Shown here: positions 35,123-48,254 of the stretch, one piece after another
How positions within the stretch are numbered: position 1 is the stretch's first letter
Layout of the letters: each line of letters opens with the position of its first letter
DNA from: Pseudopithomyces maydicus
Taxonomy: Eukaryota; Ascomycota; Dothideomycetes; Pleosporales; Didymosphaeriaceae
DNA: 64,000 nucleotides
Direction of reading: 5' to 3'
Assembly: GCA_026873275.1 (NCBI GenBank)
Contig: JANTUC010000014.1
Span: 186,001-250,000 of the forward strand
The notes under the pieces: model-generated
What the model was told of the DNA's origin: nothing
Seen by the model: the letters and a program-made list of their open reading frames with translations, nothing else
The model's database searches: none
Program-made: the position numbers and the translations under genes

Positions 35123-38100
35123 TAGCGTGATGCAGCTTTTGCTTCGGAGCCATAGCAGTTGAGTTGAGGTAGCGGGGGGTTTTGTCTGAGGCGTGCGTGG
35201 AGGGGGGAGGGGGGTTTTAATGTCTTATTGTGGGGGTTGGGGGGAAGGGTGTTACGGAGTATACATTAATCACAGACGTTCACCGAGGCGTCGTTGTGCT
35301 GAAATGTCATTGCTGGAAGACAAGAAGAAAGAAGACAAGAAGACAAGAAGAAGAGGGGAAGAGGGGAAGAGAGAAGAGAGAGTGATGCAAAGCAAGCAAG
35401 CAAGCAAAGCAAAGCAAAGCACACCGGCGGAAGGGAGCAGGAATCAACCATGGCATGGCATGGAACGGAGCGAGGCGAGGCAACGGGGCAAGGCAAGGCA
35501 AGCGTGCTTTCGTGTGTGCGTGTGTGTGTGCCAAACAAGGGCAATAGAGTTCAATATTTTTTTTTTTTGCAGCTCGCGTTCCATCGTTTCGAAACCCTCA
35601 TGTTTTTTTTTTCAATATCTATTTTTCGGTTTTCGGTTTAAACGCTGTCTTATTTTGTCCTATCTTATTTTATGCGTATGCGTATCTATGTATCTTTTGC
35701 TGGTGGGGTTGTTGGATGGTTGGCTAGCTGGTTAGCTGGATGGTCAGCTGATTGGTTAACTGGATGGATGGATGGCTAGTTGGCAGGCAAGCAGGAAGCA
35801 GGACGCAAGAAGAGGATAGGTAGATCAAGATCAAAGAATAGGATACCCGAAGATGAGATGAGATGAAATGGAGCTTTTTTTGGATATATTTATCCAGCTA
35901 GCTGGTTGGTTTTATTTAGCTAGTATGCATTTCTTTGGCGTTTTTTTATCATGTTTCTCTCATTTCTTACTCTTGTGTCTTTCGTTTTTTTCTTTTTCTT
36001 TTTTCATGTATGTGTGGGAGTGATGGGTGGCATGCGATAGTCCGTCTAGCAGGGGATATATATATATATATATATATAATATATTGCTACTGGTATATAT
36101 ATACTGATATATGTATTATGGTTATTTATATGGTTAGTATGTACACTTTTGGTCTTCATTGATAGGATTGGTGTTGGTGTTGGTGACTCGTTTTTATTTA
36201 TTTGCCTGATTTTACGTGCGGGTGATGGGGGGATGGTTGGAGGTTGTGAGGTTGGGGTGATAGATGTCGAGGTGGTAAGTGTGAAGTGTTGGCAGGTACG
36301 GTAAAATGATAGATAATGAGGTGATAGATGATAGTTGGTAGATAATAGATGGTAGGCGGTAGGCGGTAGGTGTTGGATAGCGAACGGTGTTTGCGTCGAG
36401 GGAAAGGGGTACGTTGGATAGAATGAATGATATTAGGTGAGATGGAACAAAAATAAGGTATGGTTTGTGTACATATGCATGGTGTTGAGTAAGCAGCTAG
36501 AAGTAAACAAGTTAAAAGAAGAAGGAGGTGCAGAAGGACAGAGAAAGTGTAAGAAAATAAGGAGGTGGAAGTGGAGTTCGGGAAGGCTGAGGTTACTAAA
36601 TCCCCGATCCCCCCCTGCTGCCTTTTTGTGGTTACATTGTCTGCTGTGACTTTTATTGTCGGGTGCGTTATTTTTATGATTCCGATGCGAAAATTTCATC
36701 ACTCTTATTATGCTGATGACTCTGAATATTTCCATTCTTGTCATTGTCATCACCATTCACTGCTGTTGCTGTGACCTCCCTATTCGGTCAATACATGACG
36801 ACAAACGGCGTCACCGCGCCTGCATCGTATCGATGTATGTACGTATTGGAAGGGAGATTATACCCAGGAGCAAAGTAAGCTCAGCTGATGCAGTAACTCA
36901 AACATGGCTCCGGGCGCATGTAGGTATGTGTATACAGGGATAGACAAATTTTATACCGTGCGTGTGTATGGTGATGGAAAGCGAAATTTAATCAAGGGGG
37001 AATATACGAAAGGCTGGAGAAGTTAATCACAGCACTCTGCGAACCAATAGAAAATTCGACAGACGTGATAATCTACATGGTACAAGGCGTATTCATTCGT
37101 GAATGTTTGGCCCGAGAGGCGACTCGCATGTCCTCCGAACGGTCAAGGCCATGTCCTTCGATCAAAACGGCACGTCCCTCGCCCGCCCAGCTCAGCCATC
37201 CGCGAGAACCAAACCGTCCAGTCACTCGTCCCCGCGTCACGTTCGTGTCGCAAACCCCTCGTCTCCAGGCAGGCGGGCGGAAAGGGCTCCGAACCATGCT
37301 GGACGGCGCACTCTGCGGACCGCGCTGGGCTCCTGGGCAGCCTACCGGTACGGTAAACCCCCCTAGTCGGCTGTCTTGCGTTGCGCATAGATCACTAGCC
37401 TAACCTAGAGGGCTCAGGGCTGCACGTCGCCAGATGTCCCACGCATCATCCCACCCCGTCCAAAGTCGCGCCTGGTCGACAGCGCATCTCCGTGTTCCAT
37501 CAGCCTGGGGCCCCCGTCCGAGTTCGTTGGTCGCTTCGCTTGAGCTGGGGGGCGATTCCACGGGGCGAACTCACCGGATGCGCAAGGCCGGCCAGCCAGC
37601 CAAACAGCCAGCGAGCAGCCAGCCAGCAGCCAGCCAGCCAGCCCGCTGCGAATCTTCTTACCGGTAAACGGTAAACCCCGTGGGTGACGGTGGTGGGTGG
37701 GCAGGTAGTCGGACCTCAGGCAGTCACCCAGGTTCACGCGTTTTCTTCACCTCACGTTCAACCACAGTCACACATCCTCTCAACCACGGTGCTGCAGCGC
37801 TGCCTGCGGGTGCGCGGCCGCCGTGTCGTGTCAATAAAAGCCCAGTCGTTTCCTGTCGCCGTCCGCTGCCCAACTACCCACCTTCTCTCTGCACTCTGCG
37901 CCGCACTCGGCCAGATCAGGCTGAGGGTTCATTTGTACGCCGGGCACCAGTCGCACTTGTTCATTCCCGCAACATTGCATCTGCTTGTTTGCCTTGTTGG
38001 GGCGGCCTGATTCGGACCGCGCACACTCGCTTTGCGGCGGGACGCAGCACAGCCTGTCGATTGCCCTCACCTGGATTAATTCTGCTGATTTCTTCGATCA

Positions 38101-38284
38101 TAGCCCAGGATCGGCCCCTCCGCGGTTGTGTCCTGGCGTATTGTTGGGAGGCGGGAGAGTGCAGCCTTGGTGAGCTGTAGTGTAGCCCACTTGCTCAAAG
38201 GGGCGCAGTTGCCCGTCGACGAGCGGACCTCGAGAGCTCTTTCCCCCGTCGACAGGACAGACATCCCTCGCCGCTGGATTCGAC
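35123..38284. other. Intergenic, low complexity downstream of the kinase
   Basis: More than 3 kb without a gene. It has AAGCA repeats near 35385-35425, a run of ten T near 35556, GGTTGGCTAGCTGGTTAGCTGG-like repeats from 35705 to 35790, TA repeats at 36057-36078, GATAGATGATAG-like repeats near 36300-36370 and CCAG/CAGC repeats near 37590-37640. The last 500 bases are the leader of the ULS1-like gene. Frames at 35193-35735, 37065-37403 and 37680-38180 have no motif. Confidence 0.6.
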
Positions 38285-38398
38285 ATGGATCCCAATTACA
38301 ATTACAATTACAATCCCCCGGCTACCATCCTGCTCTCCAGCTGGAGAACATGGACCCCGGCGACATCAGTTCGAACCTCCAGAATCCCCATAGGATGA
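38285..38398 (+). promoter_or_regulatory. Overlapping upstream ORF or true N-terminus of the ULS1-like gene
   Basis: An ATG at 38285 opens a 37-codon frame, starting MDPNYNYNYNPP, that overlaps the main ATG at 38350 in another phase and stops at 38398. The main frame upstream of 38350 also reads as plausible protein (GYHPALQLEN). Adding one C to the C5 run 38315-38319 would join the two. It is therefore either an inhibitory uORF or the real start seen across an indel. Confidence 0.5.
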
Positions 38399-41300
38399 AC
38401 GATGGACCGCAGCCGAACCACCAAGGCTATCACGACCAAGCCTACCACGACCAAGCCTACCACGACCAACGCGCCTGGTACGAGAGCAGCATGGACCTCC
38501 CGAACCAGCTTCTCCCAGAGGCGTCGCCGTCTGCTTTCTCGCCCGGTGCATCATCCGCCGCCCTGACACCCGGCTCGGCCACTGACTGGAGCGAGGTATA
38601 TCGAAAGCGCCCACGGGAGCAGTCCATGTCCGACAACGAACAGCATCCCATCTACGGCAACAGCGGTACAGCGAGCCCCAGCACGCCAATGTCCTTCAGT
38701 GGAATGCCCGCTGCGTGGCCAGATGCGAAGCGCTCTCGTCCCAACGCCCCTCAGCCCGCCAACGACATCATCGATCTGACAGGAGACGACCCGCCGTCCA
38801 TGCCACAGCCGTTTCTGCAACCACCGCCGCCCCGTCAGCTCAGCGGATTCGGAGCATCATTGCTTCCTTCTGACCTGTTTCCCGAGCTGTGGCACGCGCG
38901 GCAACCGTCGCCGATGCAGACTCAGCCTGATGACTTTGGACTGCAAACGATGGACATCGATCAGCTGTCTGAGTATATGAGCATGGCTGTTCCCAATTAT
39001 GAACGTCCATTTCCGACATTCGGCCCCTTTCCCCCTTTCCAGGAAAATCCTGTAGTCGGTTTTAATCGGCCCCCGCCGTCTCCTGCGCCTGACGGTGATC
39101 GCGACGTGGTGGACTCGATTATCGAAAGCATCAAGCGCCAGGACGACGATGGCCTGCCTCGTGAGCAGACCCCGAAGCAGATGAGCTGCCAACTCATGGA
39201 GCACCAGAAGCAGGCGCTCGCGTGGCTTTTAAGCATGGAGAAGGGCACGAACAAAGGCAGCATCTTGGCTGATGAGATGGGGCTGGGCAAGACGATCGAG
39301 GGCCTCGCACTAATTGTAGCCAATCCGTCTAAGAATGCGGCTAGGAAAACTACTCTTATTGTGGCTCCCGTGGCTCTGATGCGTCAGTGGGAAAAGGAAA
39401 TCGAGCGCCACATCAAGCCTGCCCACCGTCTGCGCGTGTATGTCTATCATAGAGCTGGTAAAAAGGCTGATTGGAACGTGCTCCGCGATTACGATATTGT
39501 CTTGACCACGTACGGAACGCTGGCACAGGAGCAGAAGCGTCTGGACTCCAGCCAAGAGTCACAGGCAATCGATCGAGAGCGCCGAGAACCAGGCTTCAAG
39601 CGTACAGCTAAGGAAAAGCTCGGTCTCCTCGATCCGAATTGCCGTTGGTACCGCGTCATCTTGGACGAGGCTCAATGCGTTAAGAATCGTAGTACTCTGA
39701 CATCCAAGGCTACCGCTGCTTTGAACGCTGATTATCGGCTGTGCATGACAGGCACACCTATGCAGAACTCCGTGGAGGAGCTCTACCCTCTGATTCGCTT
39801 CTTGCACATCACCGCGTATCAGGTATGGACCCGATTCAACGACGACATTGTGAAGCCGGTCAAATCGTCTTCAGACTCGCAACGCCGGCGAGGCATGGCT
39901 CGGCTGCAAGCCGTCATCAAATCCATCACCCTGCGCCGTGAAAAGACCTCGATCGTTGATGGACGTCCCGTCGTTGACTTGCCTCCGAAGCACGTCAACA
40001 TCCGCCCTGTCGAGTTTTCTTCGGCGGAGCGTGACCTGTACACAGCGGTCGAGAGCAAGTCTCAGCTTCGCTTCAATAGTTATCTCAAGAAGGGGCAAGT
40101 GAGCAAGAATTACGCTAACATTTTGGTAATGTTGCTGCGTCTGCGCCAGATTTGCTGCCATCCTCATCTCGTTAGCGATCTGGGTGTGCAGGTGAGCACG
40201 GACGGGATTAAGGAGGAGGATCTGAAGAATCGTGCAAAGTAAGGAACATACTCCTTCCAACGCACGGGTCGTATTGACATGAATTAGGTCACTTGATGAA
40301 CATGTTGTTCGCCGTCTGAAGAATAACGACGGCGACGGTTTTGAGTGCCCAATCTGCTACGAGGTATGTTCACGATAGCATCTACGTTGCGAGGCTCAAT
40401 TTAGTACAAGCTTACTAACCAGTTTTCAGACGGAGTTGAACCCCACCATCATCATTCCATGTGGCCACCACTGCTGTGGCGAGTGCTTCCAGAAGCTCAT
40501 CGATCCTTCTCGTGATATCCAAGATGGTAACGAGAACAGCGCCCCCAAGTGTCCCAACTGCCGAGGTAGCCTGAGCGTCGAGCGCATCACTGATTATCGT
40601 CATTTCTGCAAGGTCTTCTGCCCTGAGAAATACCAAGAGATGCGTCTCGCACTTACCAATGCTGAGGGGGATGCTCCCGAGGACGAAGAGGCTGAAGACG
40701 ATAGTGATGACGATGACGACAGTGATAGTGACGACGCAGACGACAAAGACGCAAACGATCCCACTCTCGGCGGATTCATCGTTAAGGACGAGGAAGACGA
40801 CGTGGAAATGGGCGACACTAAAGATCCTGCAGGCCCCAGCCGAAGCAAGAAAGGAAAAGGCAAAGCAAAGGCAAAAACCAAGAACCATCTCTCGCTCGCC
40901 GAGCTCAAGAAGAAATCCATGACCAGCGACAAAGCGCGAGCCACCTACCTGCGGCGCCTCCAGAAGGACTTCAAGAGCTCGGCCAAGATCGACCAGACGA
41001 TGAAGCTCCTGGCCGACATCCGCGAGAACGACCCCACCGAGAAAACCCTCATCTTCTCGTCTTTCACGACTTTGCTCGATCTTCTGGAGGTCCCCCTCCG
41101 CCGCATGCGATACAACTACCAGCGCTACGACGGCAGCATGAAATTCGACGACCGCGTCGACGCCGTAAACGAGTTCATGGACAAGGCCGACGAGAACATC
41201 ATGCTCATCTCCATCAAAGCCGGGAACGCGGGCCTGAATCTGAATAAGGCGTCGCAGGTCATCATGCTGGATCCTTTCTGGGTACGTACACACATATCCA

Positions 41301-41656
41301 TATACATACACACATACTTACATACCATCCACCCCCTCCCCTCCCCTCCCCCTCCTCACATCCCCGCCTTTTCCCTCAGCACCACAATCTTTTATGCCCC
41401 GAAAAAAAAAACTAATACCCACCAGAACCCCTTCGTCGAAGACCAAGCCGTCGACCGCGCCCACCGCATGCCGCAAAAGCGCGAAGTCCACGTCCACCGC
41501 GTGCTCGTCCCCGAAACGGTCGAGGACCGCATCTGCAAGCTGCAGGATAAGAAGCGCGAGATCATCAGCGCGGCGCTGGACGAGCGTGTCGGGAAGAGCT
41601 TGACGAAGCTGTCGGTCGGCGAGCTGCGGAGCTTGTTTGGGATTAGAGATGGTTAG
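38350..41656 (+). CDS. ULS1: SNF2 ATPase with RING finger, ULS1/RIS1-like
   Basis: Model: 38350-40238, 40288-40363, 40430-41281, 41426-41656; 1015 residues from this ATG. The N-terminus is disordered, with three YHDQA repeats, and carries a SUMO-interacting motif in DIIDLTGDD (near residue 138). The SNF2 motor has motif I DEMGLGKT (near 306), LVAPVALMRQW-like Ia, DEAQ box (near 438) and MTGTPMQN. The RING (FECPICYE, CGHHCCGECF, CPNCRG) is split by an intron and inserted between the two helicase lobes. An Asp-rich insert of about 40 residues follows. The C-lobe ends with DPFW...EDQAVDRAHRMPQ. Yeast Uls1 is a SUMO-targeted translocase with ubiquitin-ligase features acting on chromatin. The start is uncertain. 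Confidence 0.92.
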
Positions 41657-44300
41657 ATGGGTAGATGGTTAGTTGGTAGGGGGAGGGGGTGGATGAAATG
41701 GATTGAAATGAAATGGAATGGAATGGGGGGTTTGGGGATCATGGCTGCTCTTTGTTTTCTTTTTAAGAGATGGGGTGGGGTGGGGTCGGGTGGAAAGAAG
41801 GAAGGAAAATGTGAGGCGCAAGGCGTAAGGCGTTTTTTCCAATACAGGCTCGAAGCGAACTGGAGCGCGGCGGAGCGGAGCGCAGCTGCATCGCATCTGC
41901 CACGGTTATGGTCCTGACTCTGTCACGATTCTGGTTCGTCCATCCGTCCATCCATCTATCTGATCGGAACAGCACAGCATTGGGTCTGGGAAGTTACATG
42001 TAAAGGACGGCGGCTTGTTCGGTCTCTCGGTCGGCATGAGGACGTGAGCGGGCGATTTAAGATACCCCCTTTTTTATTTGGTTCTTTTTTTTTTGGCTCT
42101 TCTTCTCACTGGAGGAAAGATGGGTAACGGTGGGATGGTATGGTATGGTGCCATATAGGGGATAGCTGACATGCATGGTGCACATGTATAGTTATAGTCA
42201 TAGTCATGGATTTGGTGTGTGTGTATATTTGTGCGATGGAATGTGGTTCTCCATCCATCTTTTAGGTTTTGAAGTGTGGTTGCTGCATACTGTATGTATA
42301 TATATTTGCAGTGTGATGTGTATGTGATGTGGGTTCTCAATTACTCTGCCAGTTTATATGTATGTTTTCACGCGAAGATACCAGGCTGTATATATATATA
42401 TATACATATATATATTTACATACGTATGTACGGAAGTACCAAACCAAACTAAACTAAGTGATATACCTAAATGGACTCCTTCATAGCTCGGTGTATAGAC
42501 TCGAGATTATCATAAGATGATGGGTAATCAGTGAAGCGACGTCTGCTCCGGTACACGGAAAGCACATATCCAGGGGATCAGGACGGTCAGTTTGATCACT
42601 GATGCTTGAACGAAACAGAATCGAGATGGAGATGAGTAGCATAGCGTAGCGTATAGGGAGGGAAGAGGTTTTTATCTTTATGTACGTGTGTAGTAGGAAT
42701 ATGTGTACACTGGATTATATATGTGTACGCTAGATTCCCAGCGTTTTCCCTCTGGAAAAAACGAAGGAGGAAGAAAGAAGAAGAAATAACGAAGAAAAAA
42801 AAGAATGAAAGAAGAAAAAAGAAGAAAGAAAGAAGAAAATAATATATAGATGGGATGTGTACGCTGTTCCTCAAAACTCGGGTCTGGAGCGAGTGGTGCC
42901 TGTACTGTACTATACTGGGTGATAATTACCGGGGTTGGGTTGGGTTGCGAGGGATGGTAACGGCGTTTATTTGTTTTAGTCGATTGAATATCGCTCGCTG
43001 TGAGTGCGTTCCGATATTCCGATAAGGAAGGTGGAGCTCACTTTGATATTCAGTCTACTACAGTATGATGATTTGGTATGTTTTTGGAAAAGGTTGCAAC
43101 AGAGTGGCTGACTGGATAAAAATGGATAGAGAAAAGGCTGTCATCCCCTCTTGTGACCATATAAAAAGCTGCGGACTGAATGCTACTACAGTATAAGGGT
43201 TCCTAAAGATGCGTTGAAGATGTTGTAGGAACCTGATTTAGGGTATGGGTTTCGTGGCGACGTTTTAGAGATGGGGTGTTTGTGGTGTGTTTGTGGTGTT
43301 GGAGTTTCTGTCCTGGGTGTAGGTAGGGGGTGATGGTAGATGGTTGTGGAATTTACTTGTGGACTGAGGACGAGATAAGTAGAACGATAGTGTGAATTTT
43401 CGTGGTTACTTGTGAGCTTGACATTGGTGTCCAAGGTTATATTGAACCAACGTCGTAGATCGAACATGGTCATAGATGAAAAACCATGCCTCTCTCGATA
43501 GATGGAGGCAAAATAGCGTACGTGAAGGTTTGGAATAAAACGAGTTGATGGTTTACCAAACCATCGTGGATCTATGCGTGCAGCGATGTTGTGCAAAAGG
43601 TATTATCTTGAGTAATATTTTTGTCTTGGAACCTTGATTAGAGTATATCACTGGTGATGAGGATGGAATGCAAATAGATATATAGATATAATGCACCTGA
43701 TAGAATGCATTACCATTCTGTTACAACATCTTTGCATTACATGTACACCTCGTCTAATCAATCACGTGGTGCGTAAACCCCAGGTAACCCACCTCTCCCC
43801 CAACCGCACAAGTGAAGTCCCCCCGGACACACTTCCGCCTCCCGCACCGGTAACCCACACACCGTAGCGCTCCACTACGGCCCCAATCTCGTCCCCCAAA
43901 ACGACGATCTCGCATTCTGCCTAAACCCACCACCAATCACACCCCCTCCCTCCGTCTAGCGCGAACCCCTCACAAAACCTTCGGCCCCGGGTCACGACGG
44001 CTGCGGCTCCCACGCCCTCGGCATTTATAGGAAGCCCTGCTAATCCCAGGTCGTGATGGGGCTAGCGACGCGGTAGTCTATCGTGGTAGGTATGTTCAAC
44101 TTTCATTGCGGCGAACGCGTGGTCGTGTCGTCATGAGAGGTTTTTTATCCACGCAACACCCCGCATTCTGGGGCTGTGGAGCGGTGGTAGCGCCGAGGGC
44201 GGCAATTGTGCGTGAGGTGGTGGGTATAAGGATGAGAGTCTGACTGAGGGTACATATAGGTGTGTTTTGAGAGTTGGATTGTCGCGTATCGACTAGCATC
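41657..44300. other. Intergenic, microsatellite-rich; promoter of the xylosidase at the end
   Basis: No gene is supported over 2.6 kb. TA repeats at about 42390-42416 and GAA/AAGAA tracts near 42765-42840 stand out. Frames at 43186-43596 and 43754-43936 (minus) have no motif. Confidence 0.6.
44225..44230 (+). promoter_or_regulatory. TATA-like element of the xylosidase gene
   Basis: TATAAG lies 71-76 bases before the ATG at 44301. I did not find a clear GGCTAA-type XlnR site by eye. Confidence 0.4.
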
Positions 44301-46977
44301 ATGGCGTCGAATCGTGGTCAGCTGATTGCTCTCCTCTTTGTGAGCGGAGCATATGCGTTGTTTCCTGATTGTGTCAACGGCCCGTTGAAGAATAACACAA
44401 TCTGCAATACATCGGCTTGTAAGCTATCCAGCGTAACGGTGTATCAATTCACGTTTCTGACCATCCGCAGCACCGGTCGAGAGAGCCAGAGCACTCGTCT
44501 CGCTCTACACATTGGAAGAGAAGATCAATGCCACCGGCAGCACAGCACCGGGTGTCCCTCGTCTCGGCATACCACCTTACGAGTGGTGGTCCGAGGGGCT
44601 CCACGGCATCGCGGGACCGTTCACCAACTTCTCGGATGAGGGGGACTACAGCTATTCGACGTCGTTCCCGCAGCCGATTCTCATGGGCGCGGCGTTTGAC
44701 GACCAGCTCATCGAAGATGTAGCGACTGTGATTGCAACGGAGGCACGAGCGTTCAACAATGCGAATAGAACCGGATTGGACTTTTGGACTCCTAATATCA
44801 ATCCCTTTAGAGACCCTCGATGGGGCAGGGGACAAGGTGAGTTTTATGAACAGGTCTCTATGAGAAGCGCTGACGAAATTCGGAAGAAACTCCTGGAGAA
44901 GATCCGTACCATCTCTCGTCTTATGTTCATGCTTTGATCAAGGGGTTGCAGGGTGATCCGAGTGATCCGTATAAGCGGGTCGTTGCTACCTGCAAGCACT
45001 ACGCCGGTATGTCTGTCACGTCAAGTAGGAGTCTGTTTTCTAACCCTATCTAGGCTATGATATTGAGAGCTGGAACGGAAACTTGCGATACCAGTTCGAT
45101 GCGCAGATTTCCCAACAGGATTTGGTGGAATACTACCTTCCTCCTTTCCAGAGCTGCGCACGTGACTCCAATGTCGGGGCATTCATGTGTTCTTATAGTG
45201 AGTCGTGTCGCTCTTCAATGAGAACTTCAACAAGCTAATAAGAGAAGATTCTGTCAATGGCGTTCCCACTTGTGCTGATCCGTACTTGCTTCAAACCATC
45301 CTCCGGGAGCACTGGGGCTGGACGAACGAAGAACAATGGGTTACGAGTGATTGCGACGCTGTCCAGAATATTTACCTCCCGCACGAGTGGGCTTCTAGCC
45401 GTGAACAGGCTGCTGCTGATGCGCTCATTGCCGGCACAGATGTGAATTGCGGGTCTTACATGCCGAATCATCTTCCTGCGGCATTCGCGCAAGGTCTGGT
45501 GAATGAGACTGTTTTGGACCAAGCTCTGGTCCGCCAATACTCATCGTTGGTTCGACTCGGGTAAGCCGAATTGGGTAAAATTTGTATCAGTTCTTCTTAC
45601 TAACACTCGTGAAGCTACTTTGATCCACCAGAGAGCCAACCTTACCGTCAGCTCGGCTTCGACGCTGTAGCGACTAACGCCTCACAACAACTGGCCTACA
45701 AAGCCGCCGTCGAAGGAATAGTCCTCCTTAAGAACGATGGTGCCCTTCCTCTATCCCTGGACTCCTCGACCTCGCTCGGCCTATTCGGAGACTGGGCGAA
45801 TGCCACAGAAGATCTACTAGGTAATTACGCCGGTGTACCTACTTATCTTCACAGCCCACTCTGGGCCGCACAACAACTCAATGTCACCATCAACTACGCC
45901 CAAGGACCTGGTGGCCAAGGTGACCCTACAACCGGCAACTGGCTCTCCGTCTGGCCCGCTGCAAGTGCAAGTGACGTAATCATCTACATCGGCGGCATCA
46001 ACAACGGTGTTGAAGAAGAGGGCATGGATCGCGGCACCATCGCCTGGACAGGCGCCCAGCTCGACGTAATCGGGCAACTTGCCCAGCAAGGGAAACCGAT
46101 GATCGTCGTCCAGATGGGCGGCGGCCAAATCGACTCCTCACCCATTGTGAATAACCCCAACATCTCAGCGCTGCTCTGGGGCGGCTACCCTGGCCAGGAT
46201 GGTGGAGTCGCAATCATGGACATCATCACCGGCAAAGCTGCACCTGCAGGACGACTACCAACGACGCAGTACCCCGCCTCGTACATCAACGAAGTCCCCA
46301 TGACGGACATGGCGCTCAGACCTGGTGCCAATAATCCCGGCCGCACGTACAAGTGGTACGAGGGCACTGCGATTTTCGAATTCGGACACGGTCTTCACTA
46401 TACCAATTTCTCGGCTGAGATCTCTAATCGATCATCGACCTACGACATCGCAAACCTGATGTCATCCTGCCGCACCGCAAACGCGACGTATCCTGACCTC
46501 TGTCCCTTCGACACCCCTGTGGAGGTCGAGGTCACGAATACGGGAAGCGTGGCGTCTGACTATGTGACACTGGCCTTCCTCGCGGGTACATTCGGTCCTG
46601 CGCCTCATCCCAAGAAATCACTGGTATCGTACCAGCGACTGTTTGCGATCGATGGCGGTGCGTCGGGTACCGCGAAACTTAATCTGACGCTTGGGTCTCT
46701 GGCGAGGGTCGATGGAAATGGTAACAAGGTGTTGTATCCTGGGGAGTACCAGGTGCAGATTGATAATGCGCCGCTTGCGTCGCTTAATTTTACCTTGACG
46801 GGGGCGCAGGTCACGTTGGAGGAGTGGCCTCAGCCGGAGGGGAATAGGACTGGGAAGGGAGTGAGTGGGTTTGAGGCTGATTATTTTACCGGGGGTATGG
46901 GAGTGGGCAGGTGCCTTTGCAGGGTTGAAACTTTGCAGAGTTATAGCTTTGCTGTGTTGTATGTAGTTATGATATAA
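44301..46977 (+). CDS. Secreted GH3 beta-xylosidase
   Basis: Model: 44301-44418, 44471-44836, 44887-45006, 45054-45197, 45248-45560, 45615-46977; 807 residues, the usual size. A signal peptide covers residues 1 to about 19. Markers of the GH3 xylan 1,4-beta-xylosidase group are PPYEWWSEGLHG, the NINPFRDPRWGRGQETPGED block, CKHYAGYDIE and the nucleophile Asp in WVTSDCDA (near residue 283). The second alpha/beta domain (GIVLLKNDGALPL) and a fibronectin III-like C-terminal domain follow (FEFGHGLHYTNF, then VTNTGSVASDYV). The enzyme releases xylose from xylo-oligosaccharides outside the cell. The last 25 residues after GFEADYFTGG look atypical and may mark a missed terminal intron. Confidence 0.94.
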
Positions 46978-47227
46978 TATGAAGATTTGTCACATCCCAT
47001 GCTTGCGGTATGAGTTTATCATGTGCTTATTACGTTGAATCCCTCGAGGTACACCGGTATCTTGAAAAAAGATAAATTCTTAGCTTGACTGGAAACAAAA
47101 TTCATTATAAGTGCCAATATTTTTTCAACTAGTTTCATAGTGTAGGAAATACTCTCGTTCAATACATAATTACATGTCTTCATGCTTTTATAAAAAACCT
47201 TAAACCAAAAAAGGCCAGTTTGTTCGT

Positions 47228-47994
47228 TCATTCTTTGCAGACGATCTTGGCCAGTTCAGCAACATCAATATGATCCACCGTGTTCTGCATTCTATGCATA
47301 TATTCGCATTGACCGTCTGAATAAGCATTAATATGGGACATAATCCTTTTTCTAAGAACAACGCAGAAAACTCACCAGCGCCTAGAATAACCTCACCGCC
47401 ATTCAAGCTTTTCGGGCCAATGTATGGAGTATGCTGTAGATTTCCCAGGGCACCTTTGATCCCGCCAAACACCCTGCTCATCGCGCTACCCGCGTCTTGC
47501 ATGTAGTCTTTCTTTGCATCCGCGCTATTACCCTCCGTCAATGCTGACTTGAACTTCAAGATGGCGTGTAGTCGGCATGTTGGATCTGTATAGATTGGAT
47601 AGGCCGAAGATGTGGTCTGGGCGTAGGTGTCGATGGGTTGGTAAGAACCATTGCCAATAATGAGGACTGTCCCAGATTAGCGAATTCCATACAATAATCA
47701 ACGTGGCTTACTTTGGGTATTTTCAGGCAGCTTTGAAGGCGGTATCGATTGACTGATAGCACGAACGTAGGCTTGGCAGTTCAGGCACCCTTTTGGAGTC
47801 AGTAATTGCTAGCTAGAGTTCAGATTATACGTACAGTAGTGCCTTGTAAAAATCAGGACGCTGCGCTTGCCTTTGGTCAATTCACCCAGCGTGGTCGTCT
47901 TGCCCTCACGATCATAGACCTTGACGTTTAGGGCTTCGCTGAGCTCGTCTGGCGTGGGGTGTGCACGAGCCTCTTCTGGAGAAGGAGATCCCAT
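47228..47994 (-). CDS. AhpC/TSA-like (peroxiredoxin-like, PF13911 type) thioredoxin-fold protein
   Basis: Model on the minus strand: 47994-47835, 47789-47712, 47666-47376, 47316-47228; 205 residues. A thioredoxin-fold start (VLIFTRHY) runs across the first intron into a C-L-N-C motif (55-58), the place of the CxxC in this family. Then LIIGNGSYQPIDTYA and YPIYTDPT match the conserved G.G and Y.DP blocks. The last exon ends with the QCEYMHRMQNTVDHID block, typical of fungal AhpC-TSA_2 proteins. A cytosolic redox role is likely; no signal peptide. All three introns are 45-59 nt and in phase. It is tail-to-tail with the xylosidase, about 250 bases apart. Confidence 0.85.
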
Positions 47995-48254
47995 GATGAG
48001 AAATAGATGCCGAAGTTTGTCTTTTGGAAAATGATGGTGCTATTGATATCTTCGGAATGTTTGTTCTGTAACAGGCGAGGTGATTCGCCACGCTATACCC
48101 AATCGCTCTCTAGAACGAGATGGCCTGTCCAAAACAACTTCGATCGTTTCGTCTTCGCGTGGTCAATTCAGGAGATACTAATCTAATATCAGTAAAGTCG
48201 TTCTTGCAATGTCTTTGTTAGGTCGCTGAAGGAGAAGAGGCTTTTCGATGCAGA
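47995..48254. other. Promoter region of the AhpC/TSA-like gene
   Basis: Normal-composition DNA between the start at 47994 and the AT-rich block. No gene seen. Confidence 0.5.

Noticed and set aside
35193..35735. 180-codon plus-strand frame after the kinase
   Set aside because: Low-complexity codons (Lys/Arg-rich, then Cys/Val repeats from TG tracts), overlaps microsatellites, no motif.
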